Counted from the stretch's first letter, positions 35,075 to 44,462 are shown. The stretch: 64,000 nucleotides of DNA from Heliorestis convoluta (GCF_009649955.1 NZ_CP045875.1:2634501-2698500); one strand, 5' to 3'. Notes: generated from the letters alone by a model not told the origin. Made by a program: numbers and translations.

Positions 35075-35926
35075 TCAGAATATTCGAAATTGTCTTGGGG
35101 TCAGACCCTTGCTGGATGAGGCTGCCTTGGCAGGCTTATCCAGGCCGAGCAGATTAGCATCTCTAAAGCTAACTAGTTCTTTTGCCTTATCATTAATTTC
35201 ATTCGAGAAAGAATGCCAGTACCAAGAATACCTTCTACCTTTGACACTTTTTATAGTATCCCTTAATGCAGTATCCCACTCCGCGGACCACCCCGATACT
35301 ATCAATCCATACTCATCTAATATCCTCTTAAGAATCACAGTTAAAGGCTCTGAATAACTCTCTAGTTCATCTGTAATATTCTTAAATCTTGTATCTCTAT
35401 AATCACCATGAATCTTCAAGACTGTGCAATCAGCGTGTGCTAAGGGCTTCATTCCTTCTATGTCGGAATCATGGTAAAGTATTTGATACTGGACATTCAA
35501 TTCATCTAATGCTTGTTCAATTAAGCGGTCAAAGTTTGTTGTAACAATTACTTTTATATACCCCTGTTTTATTAATTCCGCTATTGCTTTATGGGCTTCA
35601 GTTGGTACCTTTCTACCTTCCTCTAAGTCTTCTTCTTTAGGCTCAAAAAATTCCTTTAGTAATCCATTCCGCTCTGAAGATGTTTTTGCTAGCATACCTA
35701 TTACCTCATCATATAAAGGAGCCTTGCCAAATTTCTCTTGATACCATTTAATCTCATCTTGCTCATTCGAACCTTCTACTAGCATAATTCTCCTGCATAA
35801 CTCTTTTAATACACCCCATCCTGTAGGGATGCCTGCAGAAAATGATATGCCTGAACCAAGTAATAAAGCATAAACACCCTTATTAGCTTCAACGGAAAAA
35901 GATAATGACATTAATTTTTCATCCAT
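35075..35926 (-). CDS. SIR2-like protein, 3' end replaced
   Basis: 283 aa from ATG 35926 (GGAGG upstream; TTG 35929 also possible). LLLGSGISFSAGIPTGWG (residues 22-39), TTNFDRLIEQAL (129-140) and KIHGDYRDTR (171-180) give an NAD-binding SIR2 fold. The C-terminal 26 residues are read from the boundary hairpin, so the original C-terminal domain, present in longer relatives, is lost. It lies 22 bases downstream of the PLD gene in one operon. NADase or regulatory role is inferred; truncation may have inactivated it. Confidence 0.7.
   Translation of the reverse strand: MDEKLMSLSFSVEANKGVYALLLGSGISFSAGIPTGWGVLKELCRRIMLVEGSNEQDEIKWYQEKFGKAPLYDEVIGMLAKTSSERNGLLKEFFEPKEEDLEEGRKVPTEAHKAIAELIKQGYIKVIVTTNFDRLIEQALDELNVQYQILYHDSDIEGMKPLAHADCTVLKIHGDYRDTRFKNITDELESYSEPLTVILKRILDEYGLIVSGWSAEWDTALRDTIKSVKGRRYSWYWHSFSNEINDKAKELVSFRDANLLGLDKPAKAASSSKGLTPRQFRIF
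35110..35151. repeat. Cargo-boundary hairpin, copy inside the SIR2 reading frame
   Basis: GCTGGATGAGGCTGCC / GGCAGGCTTATCCAGG with tail CCGAGCA, preceded by GGGGTCAGACCC. The sequence just left of it (TTTTCAGAATATTCGAAATTG) resembles that left of copy 1 (TTTTCAGAATTATTCATAATTG). Here the element lies within the last 26 codons of the SIR2 ORF and has replaced its natural end. Confidence 0.7.
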
Positions 35927-35950
35927 CAAATTGCCTCCTGTTCCTTGCCT

Positions 35951-37174
35951 CTACAGCTCTTCATATCCAAATTCTTTAAATAATGTATTTAATCGTTGCA
36001 TTATATAATCATGCGCTCTTTCAGTTACTTGAAGGTGTGACTTCTGTCTATGTGTACAAATAATTTCATTGAAATTTGACTTTGGATTTGGGTATAAATC
36101 AGCTTGGAGTTCACGAGCAAGCTCTTTAAGGGTAATTCCTTCTTTGATAGGAGCCTTCAAAAATCTCCCACTAGTTAATTCCACAAAATAAGGGTATCTA
36201 CCCCTTCTATCATTTGAATTAAAAGGTGCATTATCATCAACAATACTCTTCTCATTAAATCCTGATGTATATGCATAACCTACTATTATAGGAGTACCTT
36301 TTTCTTCTTTATCCGTACTTACCATAGTCATAAACAATAAGTTTCCTTCTTTTATTCCAGAAGGTGGTTTTGAAAAAAACGTACGTTTCCTATGTTCCTT
36401 TTTCCTTCTTTCAAAATAAGTCATATGGTTAGGAATACGGTTTTCACTGTTACCTTCAAACTTCAGCCATACACCAGTGTTTCGCTTTTGAGTATGCATT
36501 TCATCCTCTTCTTTTAGCATTTCCTCTAAGATGTCCCTATCCTTTTTAATATCTAATGTGCCGTTACCATGTAAATCTAGTTTTGCTCCCCACTTAACTT
36601 GATTTGGCTGTATTGTAACTGGCGACTGATTTTTCCTAGGCTTCTTTTGTGAGTGAGCTCTTCCAGTTACAGCATCATCACAGTATAGTTTTTCTTTGGC
36701 AATTCGGTCTAAGGTTATCTCCCAATCATTATCATTCTTGATGTCATTAAGCAAGCCATCAAAATAATTATTGCACTCCTTTGAGAACTCAGGTTCATCT
36801 TTCATCAAAATACCAAACTCATGATTTTTGTAGAAACCATTGAAAGTAAAATTTGCAGAACCCATTATTACAGATTCATTATCAAAAATATAAAGCTTTG
36901 TATGGAGTCCTTGAAGTGCATACATTTTTAAGCCAGCCTTTTTTAGACACTCTAAACCAGTAATGCTGCTAACTCCTTTTATAAAGTCTTCTCTATCAAA
37001 GCGTGTAATTAAGACACAGTCTAGTTCTATTTCAGTCTCCTCAATAAAATTTACTAAGGCTAATGCTGTTTTGTAACCTATGAATGGTGAAATAATTCGA
37101 ATCTGTTTTCTAGTTGAGTCTAGTAATGAGAAGAACATACTTCCAAAATTCTTGTCTAAGAAGCTAATCGGCAT
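35951..37174 (-). CDS. PLD-family nuclease (HKD motif)
   Basis: 407 aa. Residues 1-165 are a phospholipase-D fold with IRIISPFIGYKTALALV and a single HKD motif H91-x-K93-x4-D98 (LHTKLYIFDNESVIMGSANF); such enzymes dimerise to complete the site, as in restriction-type PLD nucleases. The C-terminal 200 residues are unrecognised (phospho-binding or target-recognition like; YAYTSGFNEKSIV, FLKAPIKEGITLKELA). AAGGGTGAG precedes ATG 37174. Operon with SIR2; a two-gene defence unit is likely by analogy. Confidence 0.75.
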   Translation of the reverse strand: MPISFLDKNFGSMFFSLLDSTRKQIRIISPFIGYKTALALVNFIEETEIELDCVLITRFDREDFIKGVSSITGLECLKKAGLKMYALQGLHTKLYIFDNESVIMGSANFTFNGFYKNHEFGILMKDEPEFSKECNNYFDGLLNDIKNDNDWEITLDRIAKEKLYCDDAVTGRAHSQKKPRKNQSPVTIQPNQVKWGAKLDLHGNGTLDIKKDRDILEEMLKEEDEMHTQKRNTGVWLKFEGNSENRIPNHMTYFERRKKEHRKRTFFSKPPSGIKEGNLLFMTMVSTDKEEKGTPIIVGYAYTSGFNEKSIVDDNAPFNSNDRRGRYPYFVELTSGRFLKAPIKEGITLKELARELQADLYPNPKSNFNEIICTHRQKSHLQVTERAHDYIMQRLNTLFKEFGYEEL

Positions 37175-37490
37175 GGATACTCACCCTTTTTATCGCATAG
37201 TTCAATTGTATATCTTCGCCATAATTTATTCCAATTCTAATGATTGTAACCTTATTTAATTTCGATTTCCTCTGCAAACTCTAAGTCTAATGTACGAATT
37301 AATAGGTTCCTGAATCCGTAGCAACAAACTAAACAAAACCCTCGAAAAATAGCGCAAAATCCCTTAAAAAAGAGTTAATTGGTTCTAAAGAAAGAATCAA
37401 AATCTCACCTATGGGGCCCCTGTGTTAAAGTTGTCGTAAGGACCTAAAAGACTATAATTAAGAAAATAGTGCTTTTAGGAGGACTCAACC

Positions 37491-37775
37491 ATGTCAGGTC
37501 AACAAGGTCACGAGTACAGCCATAGCTTACCACCATCGCAAATCGTACCGGATTTAGCTGACAAAGGCATATCATAGTCAGGCTGGGAGATTTGGGAGAA
37601 CGAAACAGGAGAGCATGCTTCTGAGCTTGTCAAAAGAGCTATCGTTTCAGAAAAAATCAAAGGACAATCTCTAGTACTTCACTCGAACAATGGAAGTCCC
37701 ATGAAAGCATCCACTCTTCTCTTTCTTCTTGAAAAACTAGGCGTAAGCTCTCTAAAAAATCAAGGTTTTTTGTAG
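37491..37775 (+). pseudogene. IS3-family transposase (orfB) remnant
   Basis: Reads QGHEYSHSLPPSQIVPDLAD, then an in-frame stop, then SGWEIWENETGEHASELVKRAIV and SLVLHSNNGSPMKASTLLFLLEKLGV, the integrase-core segment with the second catalytic D of IS3 transposases. Segments between the pieces are deleted and the stop is fatal. No terminal repeats identified. Confidence 0.7.
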
Positions 37776-37803
37776 TATTTAGCAGATGGCCCTATTTATC
37801 TTC

Positions 37804-39201
37804 TTACTGTAATAACTGTAATACTGATTGAGGGTGTAGATTAGCCTGAGCTAACATTGATTGAGACACCTGAGACAAGATATTATTTTTAGTCATTTCC
37901 ATCATTTGTTTGGCCATGTCAGTGTCACGAATAAGTGACTCAGCTGATGTTAATCTTATTTCATAATTTGAAGCATTTGCCAAAGAGTGTTCTAATCTGT
38001 TTTGGTATGCACCTACAGTTGTCCTTGCACTTGATACTCTACTGATTGCATGATCAATCATAGTAATTGCTGCATTTGCATTTACTTCAGAAGCTACTGA
38101 CAAATGATCAATATTCAAATGTTTAGCTGTTACATTTGGTATTGATATTCTAGTACTATGTCCAGATTGACTTCCTGCTTGAATATTTAAGTGAAGAAAC
38201 AAATCTCTTTCTTCTTCACTCTCACCATATACATTAAGCTCAAATGCTCCTCTTCCATTAGAAGAAGGCCAACTCCATGTAGCGTATGTTGGTCTATTAT
38301 CATATATATATAATTTTCCTCCATCTGCTGCTAACTGTGAAAAATGCGTTACAAAACTTGTAGCATTACTCGGTACATGCGTCCCTATAGTAGGTATTCC
38401 TGAATTAGAAGTTGGATCATACACAAACCCTGACTGACCATATGCTGTTTCAATGATTTTATCTACTAAATCAGTTCCATTTGTAATTGCACTTACATCA
38501 ACTTCCATTACAGGATTAGGGTCATTTAATCTTGAGGTATCTGGATTCCCATCTACAAACTTAATACTATAGGCTTTAGAACAAGTGCAACAGGTGTAGT
38601 AAACTCCTTTTCCAACTAAGTTGTAAACATCATTAGCTGAATTAATATTGCTAAAATCTATAATAGCGCTAGCATAATTGTTTGACCCATATGTATATGT
38701 ATCTGTTATACCGCCAGTAGTTGTGATGTACTGAACATACTGATCCAAAGACCCAAGTGCTACTTTATTCCCGCCCTTATCATATTGTCCAGAAAGCAAT
38801 GGCAACCCGTTAAATTCAGTATTATTAGCTATAGTACTTACTTGGTTTATTAATTGTGTTACTTCTATTTGCATTGAATTCCTATCTTCATCAGTATAAG
38901 TACCATTAGAAGATTGGACCGATAATTCTCTAATCCTTTGTAATGAACTATGTATTTCCGACATTCCACCTTCAGCTACTTGAACTAGAGATATACCATC
39001 TAAAATATTCCTTTGGGCTTGCACTAATCCACGAATTTGCGCCCTCATCTTTTCAGAAATAGCTAACCCAGCTGGATCATCCCCAGCTTTGTTTATTCGT
39101 AAGCCCGATGACAATTTTTCCATAGCAGTAGACGTTTTACTATTATTTTTTTTTAGCTTATTAAATGCATTTAAAGCAGCTATATTGGAGTTTATAATCA
39201 T
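37804..39201 (-). CDS. Flagellin with CCxC-containing central domain
   Basis: 465 aa from ATG 39201 (GGAGTGG upstream; the first 7 codons of the longer frame are leader). N- and C-terminal D0/D1 regions are complete: MIINSNIAALNAFNKLKKN, SSGLRINKAGDDPAGLAISE and QSMLAQANLHPQSVLQLLQ. The middle (about residues 155-385) replaces D2/D3 with a domain containing GVYYTCCTCSKAYSIKFVDG. Cysteines are rare in flagellins; this cluster could bind metal or form disulfides on the filament surface. Assembled extracellularly. Confidence 0.85.
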   Translation of the reverse strand: MIINSNIAALNAFNKLKKNNSKTSTAMEKLSSGLRINKAGDDPAGLAISEKMRAQIRGLVQAQRNILDGISLVQVAEGGMSEIHSSLQRIRELSVQSSNGTYTDEDRNSMQIEVTQLINQVSTIANNTEFNGLPLLSGQYDKGGNKVALGSLDQYVQYITTTGGITDTYTYGSNNYASAIIDFSNINSANDVYNLVGKGVYYTCCTCSKAYSIKFVDGNPDTSRLNDPNPVMEVDVSAITNGTDLVDKIIETAYGQSGFVYDPTSNSGIPTIGTHVPSNATSFVTHFSQLAADGGKLYIYDNRPTYATWSWPSSNGRGAFELNVYGESEEERDLFLHLNIQAGSQSGHSTRISIPNVTAKHLNIDHLSVASEVNANAAITMIDHAISRVSSARTTVGAYQNRLEHSLANASNYEIRLTSAESLIRDTDMAKQMMEMTKNNILSQVSQSMLAQANLHPQSVLQLLQ

Positions 39202-39432
39202 TAAAAATTCCACTCCATGCAACCTTTAGCTTTACTCGATTTTGTTCAAGTTTCGCAAAAGAAAATACCAACTTGAATATTTCTTTGGGCCATTGCTAGT
39301 TGCTAGTCCTCGGATTTGTCCTTTAGTATTCTGTTAGAGGTTGTAAGAGAAAAGATTTTTTGGTTTATTCTCAATCAAATCCGCCTCACTACATTAGGTA
39401 GCCCATGATACGGAAAAACAAACTACCATATA

Positions 39433-39459
39433 CATCGTTGTAATTATGTTAAAACTTTA
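39433..39459 (-). promoter_or_regulatory. Weak sigma-28-like site upstream of the CCxC flagellin
   Basis: On the minus strand TAAA is followed after 16 bases by AACGATGT (consensus TAAA-N15-GCCGATAA). The spacing is one base long and the -10 is partial. The leader would be about 230 nt. Confidence 0.35.
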
Positions 39460-39488
39460 GGGAAATTGAAAAATATTCAAATAAACTT

Positions 39489-39636
39489 CAAAAAATCCCC
39501 ACCTTAAAAAACAAGATGAGGATTCCGTTAATCTCCAAGTTCTATTTTGTTGCTAAACAGCTATCGGACAAAGATTCCTTTGGCAAAGGGATCAGTTGGT
39601 TCAGATCCCCATCTTGTTCAAAGTGGGGATTTTTTG
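39489..39636. terminator. Pair of inverted terminators (AATCCCCA(C/T)CTT family)
   Basis: Four copies of AATCC(C/T)CA(C/T)CTT in alternating orientation form two hairpins, 39489-39525 and 39604-39636. The first ends in a T-run on the minus strand, the second on the plus strand. They can also pair with each other as a 37-bp-arm cruciform. The likely role is termination after the zinc-ribbon gene and insulation of the flagellin promoter. Confidence 0.55.
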
Positions 39637-39653
39637 GAGCTTTCGATCTAAGC

Positions 39654-39968
39654 TCAATCGTAAAAAGCTATTCTTGCTTTCTCATCGCCACTCATACCGT
39701 ACTCATCAGAGTTGCATTTGGGGCAACGAGCTTTGGCTTTGATTCTGTAATGTCCATCTTCACAGTTGCCTGCATACTTTTCAATCTTCTCTTCTAACGA
39801 TAGGCTTTTATCGCCTATTGGTATGTTCTTCATGATTTCATTCATTCTGATTGCCTTTTCTTTGCCACAGCTATCGCAATGCAAGAGATAAAAGTCTCTT
39901 CCGCCACCTTCTCGAACTTCAAAGCGTTCACCGCAATTTTTACATTGAGCTTGAAACTGTCTTCCCAT
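39654..39968 (-). CDS. Small zinc-ribbon protein
   Basis: 104 aa with three CxxC pairs (CKNCGERF, CDSCGKEK, CPKCNSDE) spaced like two zinc ribbons, the first of the FmdB type (QAQCKNCGERFEV). No enzyme domain. Between two flagellin genes but with its own terminator, so membership of the flagellar regulon is uncertain. Confidence 0.7.
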   Translation of the reverse strand: MGRQFQAQCKNCGERFEVREGGGRDFYLLHCDSCGKEKAIRMNEIMKNIPIGDKSLSLEEKIEKYAGNCEDGHYRIKAKARCPKCNSDEYGMSGDEKARIAFYD

Positions 39969-40053
39969 CTATAATTCACTCCTTACTAAGTTGCGTATTT
40001 CATTACTGTACATTCATTATTGTGCGTAGCTTCTCATGAAAAAATTTTGGAAC

Positions 40054-40098
40054 AAAAAGCTCTAATAGTGCTCATATGTGAGCTATTAGAGCTTTTTG
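40054..40098. terminator. Terminator of the flagellinolysin gene
   Basis: AAAAAGCTCTAATAG / CTATTAGAGCTTTTT with a 14-base loop, beginning right after the stop codon. Confidence 0.85.
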
Positions 40099-41865
40099 TT
40101 ACGTCAATAACTGTAGTACACTTTGCGGGCGCATGTTGGCTTGACTCAACATCACTTGGGAAGCTTGGTGCAAAATATTCATCTTCGTAAAATTCATGAT
40201 TTCCTTAGCCATATCTACATTTCTAATACGGGACTCTGCTGCATGTAAATTTTCCGTTGTATTTTCAAGATTTTTAATGGTGTGCTCTAGTCTGTTTTGG
40301 TAAGCGCCTAGTTTACTTCTTTCTGCTGAAACTAAGGTGATAGCTTCATCATATTTTGTAATGGCATGTGAAGCTTTTTTGTGATTTAATACGTCTAAAC
40401 CTCTTCCTGAATCTGATATTCCCAATGCAGCCGCTCTCATATCATTAAATTTGATAGTTATACTTTGCCCAGAATTGGCTCCTATCTGCATTAGCAGCTC
40501 ACTGTTTTGCAACTCAGTTGAAGAAGGCCAAGTTAAGTTAAAGCCTGATAATGGTTGCTCTAAGTCTGCTACTACTACTGTTTGAGGAAGAATTGTTTCT
40601 GCTGTTTTCGCGTCAGATGGATCTCCTGTAATAGATGATCCAATAATTGAGCCAGTATCACCATCATTTAGGTTTATACCTGTCTTGTTTAGTAGATCAC
40701 TTAAAGTTCGCACTTCAGCCCTCAGCTCTGCTGCCCATTCAGTTGTATTCGAAAAATTGATCTTACCTGTACCATTTAACATAGCAAAAACTTGATCTAA
40801 ATTTCTGGAATCATCTGCTTTAAGAAGATCCATAACATCTTTAATTCCTTGGCCACCATTTTCTCTTATTTGCCAGTCCAAATAACGTGTTGCTACATAG
40901 GCTGTGGAATAGTCAAGGGGAGTGCTGTTCCAGTCCGAGTAAGCGCCAGTACCAATGTTATCAACAACCTTTGTTAGACCGGCATTTCCTCCACCATTTG
41001 AGTCAATGCTCCATTGCAAAAATTCATCATGACCGTGAATAAATTCTGCAGTACCTTCTTGAAACCATATAGACATATCCCCGAAGTTCATCGTTGTCAT
41101 CATCACTGCGTGCACCATTTCATGAGCCATAACACGGCTAACGTACTGCGGACCTGTCCCTCCATCGGTAGATCCATCTACTGGCCTAGCATGAGCGAGA
41201 TTGATTTCAAGCTTGAGATTGGAGCCTTTGCCTGTTATATCTGGTATACCAGTTGTATTACCTGAATCAGCTGCAAAACTTGCACGAACCAAAGCGGCCG
41301 CTGGATGGCTACGGTTATCAAAAATGACGACTTCCATATTGACTCCACTGGCTGTTATTCCATAAGCTTGGCTTACAAGATCTTCAGCTTCTTTTAGCCA
41401 CCATTTTTTTAGGTTCGATATCATAGTATCAATTTCTGCTTGTGAGACAGAGCTTCTATTTAGCAGCTTAATGGTGTTAAACTCTGTAGCGTTGCCTATC
41501 CGATCTATTTCTTTGGTTAATTGGTTAATCTCGTTTTGTACAGCCTGTCGATCTACATTATATGTATCATTGGCAGCTTGAACAGAAAGTTCTCTCATGC
41601 GTTGAAGTATATTATGGGTCTCTCCCAATGCTCCTTCAGCAGTTTGGATCATGGCTATCGCATCTTGAGCGCTTCTTGAAGCTTGGTTTAGTCCCCTGAT
41701 TTGAGCTCGCATTTTTTCTGATATAGCTAAGCCTGCTGCATCATCCCCAGCTTTATTGATTCTAAGACCTGATGACAACTGTTCCAGTGATCGCTGTACA
41801 ATTGTATTATTTGCGCCTAGCTGTCTAAATGCATTGAGCGCATTATGATTATGGTTTATCCTCAA
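40099..41865 (-). CDS. Flagellin with embedded zinc metalloprotease (flagellinolysin type)
   Basis: 588 aa. Flagellin D0/D1 at residues 1-135 and 460-588 (MRINHNHNALNAFRQLGANN; ANMRPQSVLQLLT). Between them is a gluzincin-like protease: MAHEMVHAV gives H248-E249-x-x-H252, and WFQEGTAEFIHG supplies E270/E274 as further ligand and motif residues. This matches flagellinolysins, filament-forming flagellins that carry a protease on the surface (first characterised in Clostridium haemolyticum). All motif residues are intact. It should co-assemble with the other flagellins and make a proteolytic filament. Confidence 0.9.
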   Translation of the reverse strand: MRINHNHNALNAFRQLGANNTIVQRSLEQLSSGLRINKAGDDAAGLAISEKMRAQIRGLNQASRSAQDAIAMIQTAEGALGETHNILQRMRELSVQAANDTYNVDRQAVQNEINQLTKEIDRIGNATEFNTIKLLNRSSVSQAEIDTMISNLKKWWLKEAEDLVSQAYGITASGVNMEVVIFDNRSHPAAALVRASFAADSGNTTGIPDITGKGSNLKLEINLAHARPVDGSTDGGTGPQYVSRVMAHEMVHAVMMTTMNFGDMSIWFQEGTAEFIHGHDEFLQWSIDSNGGGNAGLTKVVDNIGTGAYSDWNSTPLDYSTAYVATRYLDWQIRENGGQGIKDVMDLLKADDSRNLDQVFAMLNGTGKINFSNTTEWAAELRAEVRTLSDLLNKTGINLNDGDTGSIIGSSITGDPSDAKTAETILPQTVVVADLEQPLSGFNLTWPSSTELQNSELLMQIGANSGQSITIKFNDMRAAALGISDSGRGLDVLNHKKASHAITKYDEAITLVSAERSKLGAYQNRLEHTIKNLENTTENLHAAESRIRNVDMAKEIMNFTKMNILHQASQVMLSQANMRPQSVLQLLT

Positions 41866-41933
41866 GCTAATCTCCTCCTTGAGCTAAGGATGACAGAGAT
41901 TTAGTTTCACATCCTTGTAAAACTATAGGTCAA

Positions 41934-41960
41934 TTATGCTATGTTTGTAAAAAAACTTTA
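41934..41960 (-). promoter_or_regulatory. Sigma-28-like site upstream of the flagellinolysin gene
   Basis: TAAA, 15 bases, TAGCATAA on the minus strand: spacing fits sigma-28, -10 only partly matches GCCGATAA. Confidence 0.35.
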
Positions 41961-42490
41961 GTATACCTGAAGACAAATTTTTGTGGTTTGCTTGCTAATT
42001 CTGTTAACCGACTCTATCTTTCTAATTGTCGAATGTTTGAATAACCTTTTTTATAGTATCGTAATGACAGCTTATAGACTTAACAGCCATAAGAGGCGAT
42101 TAGTCGCTATTTAGAGTGATTAGCTATAGTTATAGTTATTTTTCTTTATCTATCGTTAGAATTACTACTAGTGAGTCGACGATCGCACACTGCACTGGAA
42201 AAATAAAGACCGAAGGACTATCTTCCTTCGGACTACTTTTACCTAAAAAAATTCACAGAGTGCAAAACTATTGGTCGAGTTAAAGCGGGACTTTCTAGTT
42301 GAAGCGACCGTCTCTTTATACGGTGCTGTAGCCTATTGCATAGTTTAGCTAAATTGCTCCCGCGTCATATTGACCGGTAGAGTTGCGCCACCAGTCATCT
42401 ATTCCATATATGCTGAAGTTTACTTCGAACTTTGAACTGCAACGTTAATCAACGCAGTGCTTTCGGTCTGAGGTAGCTTGTTTACCTCAG
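41961..42490. other. Intergenic region with terminator hairpin
   Basis: No gene supported. CCGAAGGA / TCCTTCGG (42210-42231) is a clean hairpin followed by ACTACTTTT; another imperfect one (GAGGTAGCT...AGCTACTC) adjoins the rfbG stop. Together they end the sugar operon. Confidence 0.45.
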
Positions 42491-43561
42491 CTACTCACAC
42501 CCCTCATACTCCACTATCTGCTCTATGCAACAATCAACCATGCATCGACGATCACGAACATATACCTTCGTCCAATCAACCACTTGCTTTAATGCATGAT
42601 CAATATGCCATTTTGTCTGATACCCTAAAAGCTGTCTTGCCTTATAAGAATTTAGCTTCAAGTATGATGTTTCATGTAAGTCTAACTCATCATATTTAAC
42701 CCAACATCCTTTTCCCCAAAGGCTAACAAAGTTATCCACTATGTATTGTACTGATTTCTCGTTATCTTCAGATGGACCAAAGTTCCAAGCTCCGTTATAT
42801 TTAGGACCTTCATTATATAGTCTTTCTGCTAGTGTGAGATATCCGGATAAAGGCTCCAGTACATGTTGCCAGGGGCGAATAGCGTGGGGATTTCTAATTT
42901 TTATTTCTTCATCTTTTTCTAAAGCTCGTACACAATCAGGTATTAGTCGATTCTCTGCAAAATCTCCGCCTCCGATAACATTGCCAGCTCTTGCTGTAGC
43001 AATGGCCAAGCCATGATTGTCATAATCATTTGGGTGAAAGAATGAATTTTGATAAGAATCTGTAATCAATTCACAGCATGCTTTGCTGCTAGAGTAAGGG
43101 TCATGTCCTCCTAAACGGTCATCTTCTTTATAACCCCAGAACGATTCATTATTGTGGTAGCACTTATCAGTAGTAACAATTACCAGTGCTTTAGCAGATG
43201 GAGTCGTCCGAAGAATATCTAAAAGGTTCGCCGTGCCCATTATGTTAGTCTCAAAAGTTTCGAGAGGATTTTGATAGGAAGTTTTGATAATAGGTTGAGC
43301 AGCCAAGTGAAATATAATTGCTGGTTTTGAAGCTTTTATAGTCTTTGCAAAAGTCTCCTTGTTACGAATATCACCTATTATAGATTCCATCTCTTTCTCT
43401 ATCTGACATAGCTCAAATAATGATGGATTGGTTGGAGGTTCAAGAGCATAGCCTGTTACATTGGCTCCCATTTTTTTTAACCACATTGTAAGCCATGACC
43501 CCTTAAATCCTGTATGTCCTGTTACTAAAATGTTTTTTCCACTATAGAAACTATCTGTCAC
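42491..43561 (-). CDS. rfbG: CDP-glucose 4,6-dehydratase
   Basis: 356 aa SDR-family enzyme, converting CDP-glucose to CDP-4-keto-6-deoxyglucose. ILVTGHTGFKGSWLTMWLKK is the family's signature NAD-binding GxxGxxG segment, YSSSKACCEL the YxxxK active site, and RAGNVIGGGDFAENRLIPDC the typical substrate loop. Start GTG 43561 after GGGAGG, overlapping the rfbF stop by 11 bases. The longer in-frame extension lies within rfbF and is not used. Paired with rfbF as in O-antigen and flagellin-sugar clusters. Confidence 0.92.
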   Translation of the reverse strand: MTDSFYSGKNILVTGHTGFKGSWLTMWLKKMGANVTGYALEPPTNPSLFELCQIEKEMESIIGDIRNKETFAKTIKASKPAIIFHLAAQPIIKTSYQNPLETFETNIMGTANLLDILRTTPSAKALVIVTTDKCYHNNESFWGYKEDDRLGGHDPYSSSKACCELITDSYQNSFFHPNDYDNHGLAIATARAGNVIGGGDFAENRLIPDCVRALEKDEEIKIRNPHAIRPWQHVLEPLSGYLTLAERLYNEGPKYNGAWNFGPSEDNEKSVQYIVDNFVSLWGKGCWVKYDELDLHETSYLKLNSYKARQLLGYQTKWHIDHALKQVVDWTKVYVRDRRCMVDCCIEQIVEYEGCE

Positions 43562-44345
43562 ACTCCCAAACCTCCCAGGGGGCTTGTCTTTTATTCCATA
43601 AGCTTTCAAGCGTAAACTTGTCTCTCTGTGTATCCATACATTGCCAAAATCCTGCATGTTTAAATGCCACGATTTGACCTAATTCTGCAAGCTTATTCAA
43701 TGGTGCTCCTTCAAATGATGTGTGATCGCCTTCAATGTATTCAAATACTTCTGGCTCCAATACGAAGAAGCCGCCATTAATCCAAACATCTAGTGTTTTC
43801 GGCTTTTCAACAAATTCTAGTACCGTGGACTCCTCATTAATACCTAAAACACCGTATCTACCACTTGGTTGAACGGCTGTTACTGTTGCTAACTTGCCAT
43901 GAGACTTATGGAATTCATAAAGCTCTTCAAGATTAACGTCTGATACACCATCACCATATGTAAGCATAAAAGTTTCATTTCCGATGTACTTTTTTACGCG
44001 TTTGATGCGACCGCCAGTCATCGTATCTAAGCCGGTATTTGCTAAAGTTACCTTCCATTGTTCAACAGATTCACAAGAATGGATTTCCATTTTATTTCGA
44101 TTGGTTAAGTCAAATGTAACGTCTGAACCGTGTAAAAAATAATTAGAGAAGTATTCTTTAATCATATAACCTTTATATCCAAGACAAAGGATGAATTCAT
44201 TTAATCCGTAATAAGAATAGTGTTTCATAATATGCCATAATATAGGTCTTTCCCCAATCTCAATCATTGGTTTTGGTTTCAAGTGAGACTCTTCGCTAAT
44301 ACGCGTACCATAGCCACCGCATAGGATTACTACTTTCAAAAACAT
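43551..44345 (-). CDS. rfbF: Glucose-1-phosphate cytidylyltransferase
   Basis: About 264 aa. KVVILCGGYGTRISEES is the nucleotidyltransferase signature; LKPKPMIEIGERPILWHIMK, YGDGVSDVN and EFVEKPK follow as in RfbF, which makes CDP-glucose from CTP and glucose-1-phosphate. GGGAGGA is 3 bases from ATG 44345 and 8 bases from TTG 44339, so TTG may be the true start. First gene of a tightly overlapping rfbF-rfbG pair. Confidence 0.92.
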   Translation of the reverse strand: MFLKVVILCGGYGTRISEESHLKPKPMIEIGERPILWHIMKHYSYYGLNEFILCLGYKGYMIKEYFSNYFLHGSDVTFDLTNRNKMEIHSCESVEQWKVTLANTGLDTMTGGRIKRVKKYIGNETFMLTYGDGVSDVNLEELYEFHKSHGKLATVTAVQPSGRYGVLGINEESTVLEFVEKPKTLDVWINGGFFVLEPEVFEYIEGDHTSFEGAPLNKLAELGQIVAFKHAGFWQCMDTQRDKFTLESLWNKRQAPWEVWECDR

Positions 44346-44462
44346 ATCCTCCCGCAATAAATTAATCTTTTCTCCTAGACACTCACTTTTTCACCGTTGC
44401 TCAATAGAACCTGCATTAATAACAACATACAAGAAACGCCTTTATTAATCAGAGTAATCAGC

